From Hypsibius dujardini (lineage: Eukaryota > Tardigrada > Eutardigrada > Parachela > Hypsibiidae): a stretch of 32,080 nt of DNA. The notes below the pieces were generated by a model. The model was not told the DNA's origin. It ran no database searches and saw only the letters and a list, made by a program, of their open reading frames with translations. Made by a program: the position numbers and the translations under genes. Positions 20,640 through 26,563 of the stretch are shown here, one piece after another (positions within the stretch are counted from its first letter, which is position 1; each line of letters opens with the position of its first letter). The DNA is taken from positions 1 through 32,080 of the forward strand of contig LRSR01012895.1 in the NCBI GenBank assembly GCA_001579985.1. The letters are read 5' to 3'.

Positions 20640-21007
20640 CACAGCACAAAGAGAGACAGATAGGAAAGTAGGAAGGCAGTCAGGCAGTTAGACACACGGA
20701 CGGATATCGACAGAAAGACAGACAGACAAACAAAAAGATGGGAAACAGACAAATAAGACAGCCAAGCAGGCAGACAGGAGGCATGTAGACAGACAGAAGA
20801 ACCGTTTGGCAGACAGGCAGACAACCGGTAGATTCGAGCAGGCAGATTTGCAAAGGATACAGATACAGACAGACATAGCGTGGCATAGACACAGACACTT
20901 TGTCAGAGACAAACACACGAACATGCAGACAGCGAGAAAACACCAGCTCCTCGATCGTTCTCACCCTTCTCCACATCAGCCGGTGTGTCCACCACCATCG
21001 TGCGCAT
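1..21007 (-). CDS. Lbc-type RhoGEF (C1-DH-PH), 21 coding exons, 3' end outside window
   Basis: This guanine-nucleotide exchange factor should load GTP onto a Rho-family GTPase, probably RhoA by family precedent, at the cortex or cytoskeleton. Exons, 5' to 3' on the minus strand: 21007-20965, 19794-19670, 19186-19021, 18115-17815, 17483-17339, 16681-16576, 16432-16321, 16094-16038, 15024-14929, 14148-13962, 13169-13046, 10562-10102, 6077-6031, 5254-5177, 3395-3357, 2348-2102, 1682-1506, 1406-1281, 1077-954, 865-696 and 240-1. All junctions are GT-AG and all phases agree over 1057 codons. The C1 finger is at residues about 458-506, the DH domain at about 755-970, and the PH domain from about 980 to the window edge. 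The sequence ENW...LKRQxxIYELIKTEKEH before the DH and KPPVIYL in the PH are typical of the Lbc group (AKAP13, ARHGEF2, ARHGEF18, ARHGEF28). I cannot say which orthologue it is. The N-terminal third is low-complexity and inferred from splice phase alone. Confidence 0.9.
480..670. repeat. Degenerate CAGA array (intron 20)
   Basis: This is imperfect tetranucleotide CAGA with CAGG and CAAA variants, lying between the PH and last DH exons. Apparent Cys/Leu/Ser-rich frames on the minus strand are translations of the repeat. Confidence 0.9.
696..865 (-). CDS. RhoGEF exon 20 (DH C-terminal helix and DH-PH linker)
   Basis: This 170-nt exon gives residues about 921-977, beginning ESNPDYAVVIRAHECIKEFL and ending VVDGETWK. 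It matches the last DH helices, which contain the (N/D)xxI region, and the linker that reads RLxEIYxxM in relatives (here RLAEIYKQM). It is spliced from the previous exon in phase 1. The donor is AAG|gtgtgt, a weak variant. Confidence 0.93.
954..1077 (-). CDS. RhoGEF exon 19 (DH conserved region 3)
   Basis: This 124-nt exon gives residues 880-920. It carries the core of DH conserved region 3: the family's QRITKYPVL appears here as YRMTKYELLVKEILKHTE. The preceding stretch CRSGTFDIPSCYAFIT is far from the LGVQECILLVT found in vertebrate relatives, although the length is about the same. The acceptor TGCACAG and donor GAAG|gtatac are clear and the phase fits both neighbours. Confidence 0.93.
1151..1264. 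mobile_element. Foldback MITE, copy A
   Basis: This 114-bp element sits in the intron between exons 19 and 18. It begins GGCAAAAACCTTG and ends CAAGATTTTTGCC. The two halves are imperfect inverted repeats of about 40 bp containing GACCGAATTAAGC or AACCGAGTCAAGC. A second copy lies in the opposite orientation at 26454-26563. No coding capacity is present. I see no certain target duplication. Confidence 0.7.
1281..1406 (-). CDS. RhoGEF exon 18 (DH middle helices)
   Basis: This 126-nt exon gives residues 838-879 and starts FSGDRGDMMKRTYAGFC. Relatives read FSGxNGERMKEIYGxFC here, so the match is strong. It ends with DRSFKEFHK, matching the DKRFQxFIKK helix. Phase is 0 at both ends. The acceptor is TGTTTTCAG and the donor AAG|gtaaaa. 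Confidence 0.95.
1506..1682 (-). CDS. RhoGEF exon 17 (DH region 1-2)
   Basis: This 177-nt exon gives residues 779-837 and contains VFPCLEEISQLHVAFLQRL and IGDVLIEQ. These are the signatures LFPCLDELxxIHxxFLxRL and IGDLLVxQ of Lbc-type DH domains. Phase is 0 at both ends, with acceptor TTTTCAG and consensus donor CAG|gtaagt. Confidence 0.96.
1706..2076. repeat. TGTC array with degenerate flank
   Basis: There is a near-perfect TGTC run at 1750-1793 and a degenerate TCTG/TGCC-like tail to about 2076, filling the intron between exons 17 and 16. Cys/Ser/Val/Leu open frames here are artefacts. Confidence 0.92.
2102..2348 (-). CDS. RhoGEF exon 16 (pre-DH segment and DH conserved region 1)
   Basis: This 247-nt exon gives residues about 696-778. 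A Ser/Asp-rich opening leads to LEPENWQ and LKRQGNIYELIKTEKEHC. The family has an E(P/S)xSW motif and (V/L)KRQxxIYELxxTExHH here. The conserved Glu of DH region 1, which contacts the GTPase switch I, is the E of KTEKEH. The acceptor is CCCCGCGCAG and the donor CAG|gttcgt, an unusual variant. Confidence 0.96.
2720..2940. repeat. TGTC array (intron 15)
   Basis: Degenerate TCTG leads into a pure run at 2882-2931. It has the same polarity as the array at 1.75 kb. Confidence 0.92.
3357..3395 (-). CDS. RhoGEF exon 15 (39-nt microexon)
   Basis: This very short exon encodes KPSSTDSHADYD plus two split codons. It was found by phase: its first T completes the AA left by the upstream exon, and its final AG joins the C that opens the next one. 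The acceptor is GGTTGCAG and the donor CAG|gtttgt. Its length is a multiple of three, so it could be skipped without a frameshift. Confidence 0.8.
3838..4305. repeat. Degenerate CAGA array (intron 14)
   Basis: This long, imperfect CAGA/CAGG array has the opposite polarity to the two preceding arrays. It explains all minus-strand CLSVCLSV-type frames in this stretch. Confidence 0.9.
4306..5176. other. AT-rich intron stretch
   Basis: The sequence is AT-rich, especially 4740-5100, with a short CAGA patch at 4560-4580. I see no gene, transposon ends or other structure in it. Confidence 0.6.
5177..5254 (-). CDS. RhoGEF exon 14 (Ser/Arg-rich linker)
   Basis: This 78-nt exon encodes SPSSSRRPISPGSFSRWKSV followed by ADKLL. 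It lies behind a long polypyrimidine tract and TTCCAG, and ends at GAA|gtaagg. It enters and leaves in phase 2. The basic/Ser cluster looks like a phosphorylation or 14-3-3-type linker, which is an inference. The flanking plus-strand Glu-rich open frame is only its shadow. Confidence 0.85.
5255..6030. other. Intron 13, no supported feature
   Basis: A short GA-rich tract at about 5380-5400 and a brief CAGA patch at 5965-5990 are the only repeats. A 141-codon plus-strand open frame at 5443-5868 resembles no protein and is antisense to the gene, so I leave it out. Confidence 0.55.
6031..6077 (-). CDS. RhoGEF exon 13 (short linker exon)
   Basis: This 47-nt exon encodes TAGLGSAHSESSLSP. It begins in phase 0 after CTCCTTACAG and leaves two bases (GG) that make a Gly codon with the next exon. 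The donor is CGG|gtacgt. The evidence is the paired splice sites and the exact phase fit. The residues are low-complexity and not conserved enough to identify alone. Confidence 0.8.
6183..6365. repeat. TGTC array (intron 12)
   Basis: A pure run at 6233-6278 has degenerate TCTG on both sides. Confidence 0.92.
6890..7450. repeat. Degenerate CAGA/CAGG tract (intron 12)
   Basis: This is an old, heavily diverged CAGA/CAGG-like tract with no long pure run. Confidence 0.75.
7738..7791. repeat. G-run / C-run inverted repeat
   Basis: GGGGGAGGGGG at 7743-7753 is the exact reverse complement of CCCCCTCCCCC at 7781-7791, with a loop of 27 nt. Together with the flanking G runs it could form a hairpin or, on the plus strand, a G-quadruplex. 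Confidence 0.8.
7845..7925. repeat. Short CAGA array (intron 12)
   Basis: This is an imperfect CAGA repeat with CCAGA variants. Confidence 0.85.
8213..8248. repeat. CCAT/CCGT tetranucleotide repeat
   Basis: It is a run of CCAT units followed by CCGT variants. Confidence 0.85.
8309..8338. repeat. CT dinucleotide microsatellite
   Basis: This is a pure CT run of about 28 nt. Confidence 0.95.
8690..9350. repeat. Degenerate CAGA/CAGG tract (intron 12)
   Basis: This is a diverged CAGA/CAGG tract without a long pure run. The Gln/Thr/Asp/Arg-rich plus-strand frames are artefacts of it. Confidence 0.75.
9918..10060. repeat. TGTC array abutting exon 12
   Basis: A pure run at 9979-10021 ends about 80 bp from the donor of exon 12. 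It extends the exon's minus-strand frame as a Gln/Thr/Asp/Arg tail, which is not part of the protein. Confidence 0.93.
10102..10562 (-). CDS. RhoGEF exon 12 (second half of C1 finger and long linker)
   Basis: This is the largest exon, at 461 nt. It opens with CFLACHDHSGCFDQIEAC, which supplies the remaining Cys and His ligands of the C1 zinc finger begun in exon 11. It then runs through a Ala/Ser/Pro-rich low-complexity linker to SVPSSFESQ. It is joined in phase 1 with acceptor CTTAAACAG. The donor CAG|gtgagg is good and leaves phase 0. The linker between C1 and DH has no recognisable domain. The exon is more GC-rich than its flanks. Confidence 0.88.
10916..10982. repeat. GT / GTCT microsatellite
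   Basis: This is a mixed GT dinucleotide run interrupted by short GTCT units. Confidence 0.9.
11178..11860 (+). other. Plus-strand protein-like fragments inside intron 11
   Basis: Several short plus-strand frames here are not repeat-derived. ATG at 11178 opens about 48 codons (NTEKVEGMFFENYKTIKEIF), and ATG at 11658 opens 65 codons (HIGQIKIDLKLQLPLSGS, then LGVGSRGTFRLSML) and ends next to an A-rich stretch. A donor-like AAAG|gtaata at 11355 and an acceptor-like ATTTCAG before 11521 bracket an AT-rich insert. They could be a decayed retrocopy, an integrated foreign gene or chance. I do not recognise the product. Confidence 0.2.
11871..11957. repeat. GACT tetranucleotide array
   Basis: This near-perfect GACT array has GAAT and AACT interruptions. 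It is a different motif from the CAGA/TGTC arrays that dominate the gene. Confidence 0.95.
12350..12812. repeat. TGTC / TGCC array with 106-bp tandem duplication
   Basis: A block around 12438-12500 (GGTTGCCTGCCCATCGTCTT and following) recurs at about 12545-12605, a period of 106 bp. A TGCC run at 12594-12664 and a pure TGTC run at 12678-12728 follow. Confidence 0.88.
13046..13169 (-). CDS. RhoGEF exon 11 (first half of C1 zinc finger)
   Basis: This 124-nt exon encodes SKDEVKRCQLTHSFVSV, then SNAAPCQICGKPL and SQCQ. The spacing H-x12-C-x2-C is exactly that of a C1 domain, and C1 domains sit N-terminal to the DH in AKAP13, ARHGEF2 and ARHGEF28. In those proteins the finger is usually atypical and does not bind phorbol ester. 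The acceptor is CGCTCTCTAG and the donor CCAAA|gtaagt, leaving one base. Confidence 0.95.
13170..13961. other. Intron 10, no supported feature
   Basis: The intron is AT-rich, with dispersed AATCAATCAA motifs near 13750 and 13805. I see no transposon ends, microsatellite or RNA gene. Confidence 0.6.
13962..14148 (-). CDS. RhoGEF exon 10 (basic segment before C1)
   Basis: This 187-nt exon encodes LPVTSKTLSTTGRGDPHF, a Ser-rich stretch, and the basic tail SDKKTTKLIRRSSN with FSLGKSKK. A Lys-rich run directly ahead of the C1 finger is also seen in vertebrate AKAP13-type proteins. It follows TTCTCCCGCAG in phase 2 and ends AAG|gtatgc in phase 0. Confidence 0.86.
14390..14890. repeat. CAGA array (intron 9)
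   Basis: Degenerate CAGA leads to long pure and near-pure runs at about 14738-14800 and 14820-14850. It ends about 40 bp from the exon 9 donor. Confidence 0.93.
14929..15024 (-). CDS. RhoGEF exon 9
   Basis: This 96-nt exon encodes GHILLGLAEGREDAV, then SGHRISLSEALH. Acceptor TTTTTTCACCAG and consensus donor CGA|gtaagt give phase 2 at both ends, matching exons 8 and 10. The product stretch has no known domain. It sits beside CAGA repeats that begin just downstream of the donor. Confidence 0.8.
15138..15350 (-). other. 70-codon orphan open frame in intron 8
   Basis: On the same strand as the host gene, ATG to stop reads MSELHGSVYEEVDIQINY, later LRVDLIVYNLN and FTFDTTGRVYYRL. The alternating hydrophobic pattern looks like a beta-strand protein and is unlike the repeat-derived frames around it. 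No matching splice sites were found, so it is not a cassette exon of the RhoGEF. It may be a gene fragment or chance. Confidence 0.2.
15690..15910. repeat. TGTC array (intron 8)
   Basis: A pure run at about 15806-15852 is flanked by degenerate TCTG. Confidence 0.92.
16038..16094 (-). CDS. RhoGEF exon 8 (short helical exon)
   Basis: This 57-nt exon encodes PTHVMIRELIRNYELAKY, a likely amphipathic helix. It lies between CTGTTTATAG and TCA|gtgagt and is phase 2 at both ends. The length is a multiple of three, so a skip would keep frame. Its regular heptad-like hydrophobic spacing makes it the least low-complexity part of the N-terminal half. Confidence 0.82.
16321..16432 (-). CDS. RhoGEF exon 7
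   Basis: This 112-nt exon encodes GQDLIDLESDCDYAST followed by an Ala/Ser stretch and SKNIPGGT. It is joined in phase 1 from exon 6 (G plus AA makes Glu) and leaves CC, which becomes Pro with exon 8. Acceptor is TATTTGCAG, donor CC|gtacgt. The acidic DLIDLESD stretch could be a short linear binding motif, which is speculative. Confidence 0.82.
16576..16681 (-). CDS. RhoGEF exon 6
   Basis: This 106-nt exon encodes DWKAGGSLNALSSSSLMKSV and then a Thr/Pro/Ser tail. It follows GATTTTGGCAG in phase 0 and ends CCAG|gtaggt, leaving one base. No domain is recognisable. It is supported by the clean splice sites and by phase agreement on both sides. Confidence 0.82.
16835..17060. repeat. TGTC array (intron 5)
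   Basis: A long pure run at about 16888-16948 has diverged TCTG/TGCC flanks. Confidence 0.93.
17339..17483 (-). CDS. RhoGEF exon 5
   Basis: This 145-nt exon encodes LSMSMFEVDSLPTMSNSSSG, a Met/Ser/Thr-rich segment, and ends NGDGDCS. The first base C completes AG from exon 4. The donor TCG|gtaagc leaves phase 0. The product is low-complexity and unrecognised. The opposite strand is also open here, but it lacks matching splice sites. Confidence 0.82.
17535..17690. repeat. CAGA array (intron 4)
   Basis: Imperfect CAGA/CACA units fill half of the short intron between exons 5 and 4. Confidence 0.88.
17815..18115 (-). CDS. RhoGEF exon 4
   Basis: This 301-nt exon encodes KIGRRKLAAAGRGTSRSCCY, a Thr-rich run, DIMIRLNGCALLDECQSD, and a basic end with GKKKLPRYR. 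It is open in one frame from acceptor TTTCCTCCTGCAG to donor CAG|gtgtgc and fits phase 1 in, phase 2 out. There is no known domain. The lower-coordinate flank is full of CAGA repeats. Confidence 0.82.
18116..18440. other. Intron 3, 5' part with no supported feature
   Basis: It contains a pyrimidine-rich stretch (18250-18275) and nothing else I can name. Confidence 0.5.
18465..18630. repeat. CAGA array with repeated larger unit (intron 3)
   Basis: A pure run at 18472-18504 is followed by two copies of a larger unit, each containing AACAGCTTTATA (about 18508 and 18580). Confidence 0.88.
19021..19186 (-). CDS. RhoGEF exon 3
   Basis: This 166-nt exon encodes KQRNDRGLSPSSTSSP followed by a Thr/Ser stretch and STIKDSVSSFP. 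The other two frames hit stops, so the frame is unambiguous. Acceptor is CTTGGTGCAG (phase 0) and donor CCG|gtgagt. The low-complexity sequence gives no functional hint. Confidence 0.78.
19233..19600. repeat. AT-rich ACTAAA-rich dispersed repeat
   Basis: It begins GGATGGCAAAAATAAA and is dense in ACTAAA motifs. A related sequence in the other orientation (TTTAGT-rich) lies around 28805-29500 and has similar ends. It is probably a non-autonomous element, but its right end is unclear. Confidence 0.45.
19670..19794 (-). CDS. RhoGEF exon 2 (donor uncertain)
   Basis: This 125-nt exon encodes VIITSTAVVHDDVQDAEDL, a Pro-rich run and LLLTDSMFF. The acceptor GTGCCTGCAG is strong. To meet the phase-0 start of exon 3 it must end at TTT|gtacgc, which is a weak donor. 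Two better-looking donors just downstream break the frame. The exon is likely real, but its 3' edge is the least certain of the set. Confidence 0.55.
20244..20316 (-). other. Candidate alternative or non-coding exon
   Basis: A strong minus-strand donor ATACGG|gtaagt at 20244 pairs with an acceptor-like ACACTAG after 20316. The 73-nt piece is open in one frame (LLCDFPQFIWTT). It would accept the phase of exon 1 but not the phase of exon 2. An alternative transcript or 5' UTR exon is possible. Confidence 0.3.
20430..20460. repeat. CA dinucleotide microsatellite
   Basis: This is a near-pure CA run of about 30 nt. Confidence 0.9.
20580..20940. repeat. CAGG array grading into CAGA (intron 1)
   Basis: A pure CAGG run at 20597-20641 is followed by degenerate CAGA up to the exon 1 donor. 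Confidence 0.92.
20965..21007 (-). CDS. RhoGEF exon 1 (proposed start codon)
   Basis: The proposed N-terminus reads MRTMVVDTPADVEK, with one base left to join exon 2 and make Glu. An in-frame TAA stop lies five codons upstream, so translation cannot begin further 5' in this exon. The fourth codon is also ATG, has the stronger Kozak context (ACGATGG), and may be the used start. The donor AAGG|gtgaga is good. An acceptor-like CTTCTTCAG ends at 21078, suggesting that the exon includes about 70 nt of 5' UTR. Confidence 0.55.
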
Positions 21008-21689
21008 CTGGAAAAATGCTCCTTAATCGTGATCCGATCGCCTTGATGTATTCCGGAGAAGAAAAAGGGAAAAAAACCTGAAGAAGATCCGATTTAAGTT
21101 TACATGTCTTTTGCATCAAAAACCAAACATCCAGTGGATTTCCGCCAGAGAGTCTGGCGTAAATTAGATCGAGTGTGCATATATGGTACGTGGTAGTGGT
21201 AAATGACAGGCGACACGACCACTTAGTCAGCGGTCCTCCGAAATTAGGGATCTCTCCCGCGTCCCACCCCACGGAGCACCCTTTATGCCTGCATGCCTGT
21301 ATGGGTGTGTGCCAATCCCCACACCACTGCCATTATACACGCTAATTCCAGTTTATTACTGACTGACACGTCTTCTCACTGCGTTCTGGAAAGCTCCCCA
21401 GTCCCTACTCATTCAACTAGGAGAGTACGAGGGTATGAGAAACGGTACGCAAACGTAACATAACGACAGGGCAACACCATCACGTTTACCGTAATTTCCG
21501 CGTTGGAAATGGTGGGGGAAGAACGTAGTGGGAAAAGGTCAAGACCATTATTCCCACGGGGCAAATTGGGTGTCAAATTATCACGAGGGTAAATTGCATT
21601 TGAATCGGAGTAAATGCTCGCTGCGCAGACAACCGAAACAGATAACTAAAAGGACGTCAGGCAAGGATTCGGGCTTAAAGTGTGAGCGG

Positions 21690-21955
21690 ACATCTAGGCA
21701 GACAGACATTTGGAAGCAAAGGCAAGCCGTCAATGAGTCAACAGACAGACAGATACAACAAACAGACAGAGAGCAGACATACAGGCAGACAAATAGACAC
21801 ACAGACACTCATACACAGAGACAGAAAAGACAGACAGACGGTCAGGAAAGCAGACATCCAAACAGACATATAAACAGACAAACAGATAAACCGACAGGCA
21901 GACAAACAAAACAAACGGATCAGCCAGAGATGCAGGTAAACAAGCAGACATAGGC
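21690..21955. repeat. Degenerate CAGA array (5' UTR intron)
   Basis: It is made of imperfect CAGA units with CAAA and CACA variants. Confidence 0.88.
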
Positions 21956-22429
21956 GAGCGACGCAGGCACCCCTCCGAAACAGCAGCACATTTTGCCGCT
22001 TAGCTGAACGATTACATCCCGAATATCCCGTGAGGGAAGGCTTTGCATATTTTTCTCGAAAGCGGGAAAAAAGACGAGGCAACCAGCTGAGTTATTAATG
22101 AGAAGAAAGCACCATGTTTTGTTTGGATGGGAGGGCGAACGTGCGAAAATCGATGACTGCCTGGGACGCAGAAGAAAAGCTTGGCGGTCAATCCCGGGTT
22201 CTTGCTGCATCTCCGTCATGCTTGCAAACAATCAAAAGCAAGTTATCCAAGTGAATGAACGATATATGGCAACTTCGTCTTAAATGATTACGCCCTGATC
22301 CACGGGGATGGATCCCTCGTGTCAATCAGTTCCCCATTTGCCGCACAGGCAAGTATGAACTCATACTGTGCACTGATTACGTTGATTCACAACATCAGTT
22401 TACAGGCGAATGCGCCGAGAGGTATACAA

Positions 22430-22508
22430 ACAAACAGTAGACAGACAGGCAGATAAACAGACAGACAAAAAGACAGACAAGACAGACGAACAGACAGACA
22501 GACAGACA

Positions 22509-22559
<51 letters not shown>

Positions 22560-22570
22560 GGCAATCAGAC
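22430..22570. repeat. CAGA array (5' UTR intron)
   Basis: Near-pure runs span about 22491-22561. Confidence 0.94.
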
Positions 22571-23159
22571 CGACGACTGGCAGCCAAAGAAACAGCCACA
22601 GATAAGCAAACATTCAAACATAACAATGGAAAGCATGCCGAGCTTTGAATTCCCGTCCGGAAGTCTGAGCGAATAGAAAGGAGGTGGCTATCCACTCCTC
22701 GCGAAGTTTGCGCACTATGGACCTGGACTGGGCTTATGTATAGTGAGTGCGTAAGCTAAGGCAAGTACATGGGATCTCACCGCGAGGTTGCCGGAAGTCG
22801 AAAGGGGCTACTCTTCCGCTCCCCTGGCAGCCTTCAAACTCCTACACCGGATAATCATCTATACGAAAGACCACAACGTACTACTGTACTACGACTACTA
22901 TAGTACAGTGCTCGTACCATTGTATTGGCAAAGCCACTTGCGCTGGGGTTGCGCTGAAGTATTTGGAGAACGTTTCAAACGTCAACAGTTTACAGTCGTG
23001 AACAAACAGAAATTTCCAACGTCAGAGAGGGAATTAACTCGAGATTGGACCGAAAATTATTAAACGATTAATCATTTCGTACAGCAACACCCGGCAGCAT
23101 TAGGCTCTTAGTGTTGATACGCTGGAAAAGGGTGACAGACATTACAATGTACTACTTAC

Positions 23160-23293
23160 ACCACACTGACAGACATACCAATGGACAGACAGCCAAACCA
23201 AGCTGGTAGGCAGACAGACAGTGAGGCAGACAGAAATATAACCAGACAACTGGGGGAATAAATATCTAAACGGACCAGCAGACAAACACAGAA

Positions 23294-23340
<47 letters not shown>

Positions 23341-23388
23341 AGGCAGACAGGCAGAAAGGCAGGCAGGCAGGCAGGCATGCAGGCATGG

Positions 23389-23423
<35 letters not shown>

Positions 23424-23550
23424 ATAGATAAATAGATGGACAGACAGACAGCCTAATTGATAAACATCTAGCCGAATAGACAGGCGAAATCAAGCAGAGA
23501 GACAAAGACAACGAATACATAGACAATAAAAGACAAACAGGCAGACAATA
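23160..23550. repeat. CAGA and CAGG compound array (5' UTR intron)
   Basis: A CAGA run at about 23293-23340 passes into a CAGG run at about 23344-23422, then into degenerate CAGA. Confidence 0.93.
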
Positions 23551-24164
23551 CACAAACTAAGCATGGGTCAATCGAATGCGTTGTCACTTCCGGTGAGCGA
23601 TCAATGGTGTCCACCAGCAACAATCATGCGTAGTGCCTACATTCTCCAGGAATTGATCAATCCTGTACAGTACAATCCACGAAGCCTTACACGACGACAG
23701 CCAGGATCCGGAACAACACACACATACAACAGGAACGCAGCAAACGGAAGCCCTTTCAAGTCAAGAGCAACCGGCAATTGCTTGCACTATACCACCGCTG
23801 ACTGCATAGAATACATAACTTAACCGGCAAGATCTATAACAGGGTTCCCGCCAGCGACCCCATCCGCTCAACCCAACCGCAGCATAGCGGAAATTACAAA
23901 ATACCATTCCGCATTTCCCGCATTCACATCACACCCGTAGACACACAAACAGTCCCATAAGTAGGCACGTACCTAAAGACAGGGTACACATACACACACG
24001 GAACTCAAAGAAACAGACACGTACGGTCCAGGACCTCTATTTAGACACAAGAACGTCTCTCGCTGTCCTTCAACCAACAAGAAGGATAAATCGATAGCCA
24101 CAAGGAAGTGCGCTTCTACAAACAATCAGGCCTAGACACTCAATGAGACACCACCAGCTTCGGT

Positions 24165-24420
24165 ACAGACAAACAGACAAACAGACAGATAGTCAGGTAT
24201 ACCAACGGGCAGTCGAACAAACAGGCACGAAATCTTTCAGAGAGTAAACAGACAAACAGGTAGGCAGACAGACAGACCATCCCACATACAGACAACTAGA
24301 CAGATATATCAACAGACAGACACACAGACAGACAATCAGGCAGGCAGACAGATAAACAGACAGACAGACACACAAACAGAAAGACACAAAGGCGAACAAA
24401 CAAACAGTCCGAGAGAGACA
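24165..24420. repeat. Degenerate CAGA array (5' UTR intron)
   Basis: It is made of imperfect CAGA with CACA and CAAA variants. Confidence 0.88.
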
Positions 24421-25329
24421 AGACCAGATAATTTGTCTTTATACATAATTTAAGGTCAATGTCCGTTACGTGGCCAATGTCAAGAACGCACACAGACAAG
24501 CCGCTCCCCGAAAGCCTCGCTCTCGATCTCATATCGCTTCCCGGTAAATTCCCACTTTTCCGCCCCGTCGAACCCGCTACGTAGTACGTAGTCGTCGAAG
24601 CCCTGGAAGGATCAGCACAGAGGAAAGCGCTAGCACTACAACGAGGCAACGAGAGAGCGGCGCAAGCAAGGAGAGATGAGAGTTAATAGCTTTTTTGCCG
24701 CCTGATTACATTGAGTATTCCGCGTTGTTTTTCGAGTGTCGACACTTGATCATGCGCGCATACCCGCAGACCGCCGGCCATAATTCATAAAATTACAGTG
24801 CGATCCTACACCGGACTGCCTGTAAGTACCCTGTACCACACCACCAACGGCTACCGAAGTGGCAGGCCTTACCGCGATTTTACCCGCAGATGTCTGTGTA
24901 CATCTTGCGGATATGGTGTAATAACCCTCCTAGAAACACACCATCAAAAAATCGACATAGAGAAACAGAGAGAGAAGAGAGCGAAAGAGAGAGATGTGCA
25001 AGCCTTCAATCATCCTGCGTGTCAATCAAGATGCAACCTGGCCTCCGGCGCAACAAGCGCAATTTTTCCATCCTTGTCCCCTCCTCTCGACAATTTTTCA
25101 ATAAATTTACGGCCGGCGCAATCGCGTTCGCTCTCTTCTGTTCTCTGATTAAATTGCTGGGTTTTTGTTGCGGTCCTGAAAAACTGCAAGCGAATATTAA
25201 AGACTTGGACCTTCGTTTCACGGTTCGGAAAGTTCTGATCGATTGGTTCGGACGATTAAAGTTTAGTTGCTGGCTAGTTCTGTTACTTGAATGATTAGTT
25301 GATTAGTAGTTTAATTTGCTTGAGTGCTG

Positions 25330-25545
25330 ATTCTGTCTGTCTGTCTGTCTGTTCGTTTGCCTGTCTGTCTATCTGTCTGTTAGTCAGTCTGTATGTCTGT
25401 TTGTCTGTCTGACTGAATCTATTTGTTCGTCTGTGTCTGCCTGCCTTCCTAACTGCCTGTCTGCCTGTCTGTCTGCCTGTCTGCCTGTCTGCCTGCCTGT
25501 CTGTCTGTCTGTCTGTCCATGTATCTGCTAGCATGTCTGCCTGCC
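25330..25545. repeat. TGTC/TGCC array (5' UTR intron), last in the window
   Basis: This is a moderately pure TGTC/TGCC mixture. No CAGA/TGTC array of any length follows it to the end of the window. Confidence 0.9.
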
Positions 25546-25559
25546 AGGTATCAACATCG

Positions 25560-26450
25560 ATCACCTTCGTAATGTGGTACCTTGCTCAGTGATTCCCTAC
25601 GAGTCTGCTAAGCTGACGGATAAGCGAGAAATATGCAGAAACCGAACACCCACAAATACATATAAGCTTCAGGCCCTGTGATTTGTGACTATGAATGCGA
25701 TAAGTTTGAATTGACGTGATCATAAAGCCGCCCATCCAACAAGAGATCCATCGTGCTTCAAGAGGATAATAAAAAAGGCCTCTCGTAAAAATGTATTAGT
25801 AGGTGTTTCCATGGTTCAGCCCAAGTAGAGCGCGGAAAATAAGCAGCAGTCAACAGTCGTAATAATCAGACATCTCTGTGCATTATTACAGTCAGCAGAA
25901 CAAATAAACGCTCCGGCTTCTCATCCCCGTGAGCAGGGAAAGGCAGATACACACCACAACACCACCTGTTCACTGGGTCAACTTTAAACCACCTGTGTGA
26001 TATGCATGAGCCATGTGGAAATCATCCCGGGGGGCTGACAATGGGTTGACACTTGTTAGATCAACCGACTACAGCGCCACCCGTGGACAACAATTGCAAT
26101 CAAATCAAATCAATCAATCAAGCGTGAAAATCGTGTTCTTCAAATTTCTATTATGTACTGTACCAGTATTTCAGAAACATTTTTAAATTAAACATCACTT
26201 CAATTAAACTTTCAAAATTTCGGCATTTTCTTTCATTACAATTTGAATTATTTTTCGAAATGCTTTACAATTATTGCTTTTACTTTGAGAAAAAAGAGTT
26301 TATTGACCACATATTTTACTTAAATTTAAACAATTATAAATGACACTAGTGGAACATGTAAAATATTTGATCAAACCACGCCAATTGAGCAATATCAATA
26401 ATAGAATGTTTCGTTTTAGCAATCAAGAATAAGTTGTCAACTCATACACG
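25560..26450. other. AT-rich non-coding stretch
   Basis: The sequence is AT-rich from about 26150. It has short CAATCAATCA motifs near 26100 and no gene or microsatellite. Confidence 0.55.
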
Positions 26451-26453
26451 GAT

Positions 26454-26563
26454 GGCAAACACCTTGCGCTAACCGAGTTAAGCCATTACACTCGTTCGAC
26501 GGAATGGGTAGTGTTACGCTGCTCCGAGTTAAAGTGCTTAATTCGGTCAACGCAAGGTTTATC
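26454..26563. mobile_element. Foldback MITE, copy B
   Basis: It has the same family and opposite orientation to the element at 1151-1264. It begins ACCTTGCGCTAACCGAGTTA after GGCAAAC and ends GGTCAACGCAAGGTTT. The ends are imperfect inverted repeats of about 35 bp. No coding capacity is present. Confidence 0.7.

Noticed and set aside
22788-23063. 91-codon plus-strand frame in the long 5' intron
   Set aside because: It needs a non-ATG start, has no motif and no supporting splice or promoter context.
26454-26563. Possible tRNA or other structured RNA gene because of its strong fold-back
   Set aside because: There is no cloverleaf, A or B box arrangement. A second inverted copy at 1.15 kb shows that it is a dispersed element.
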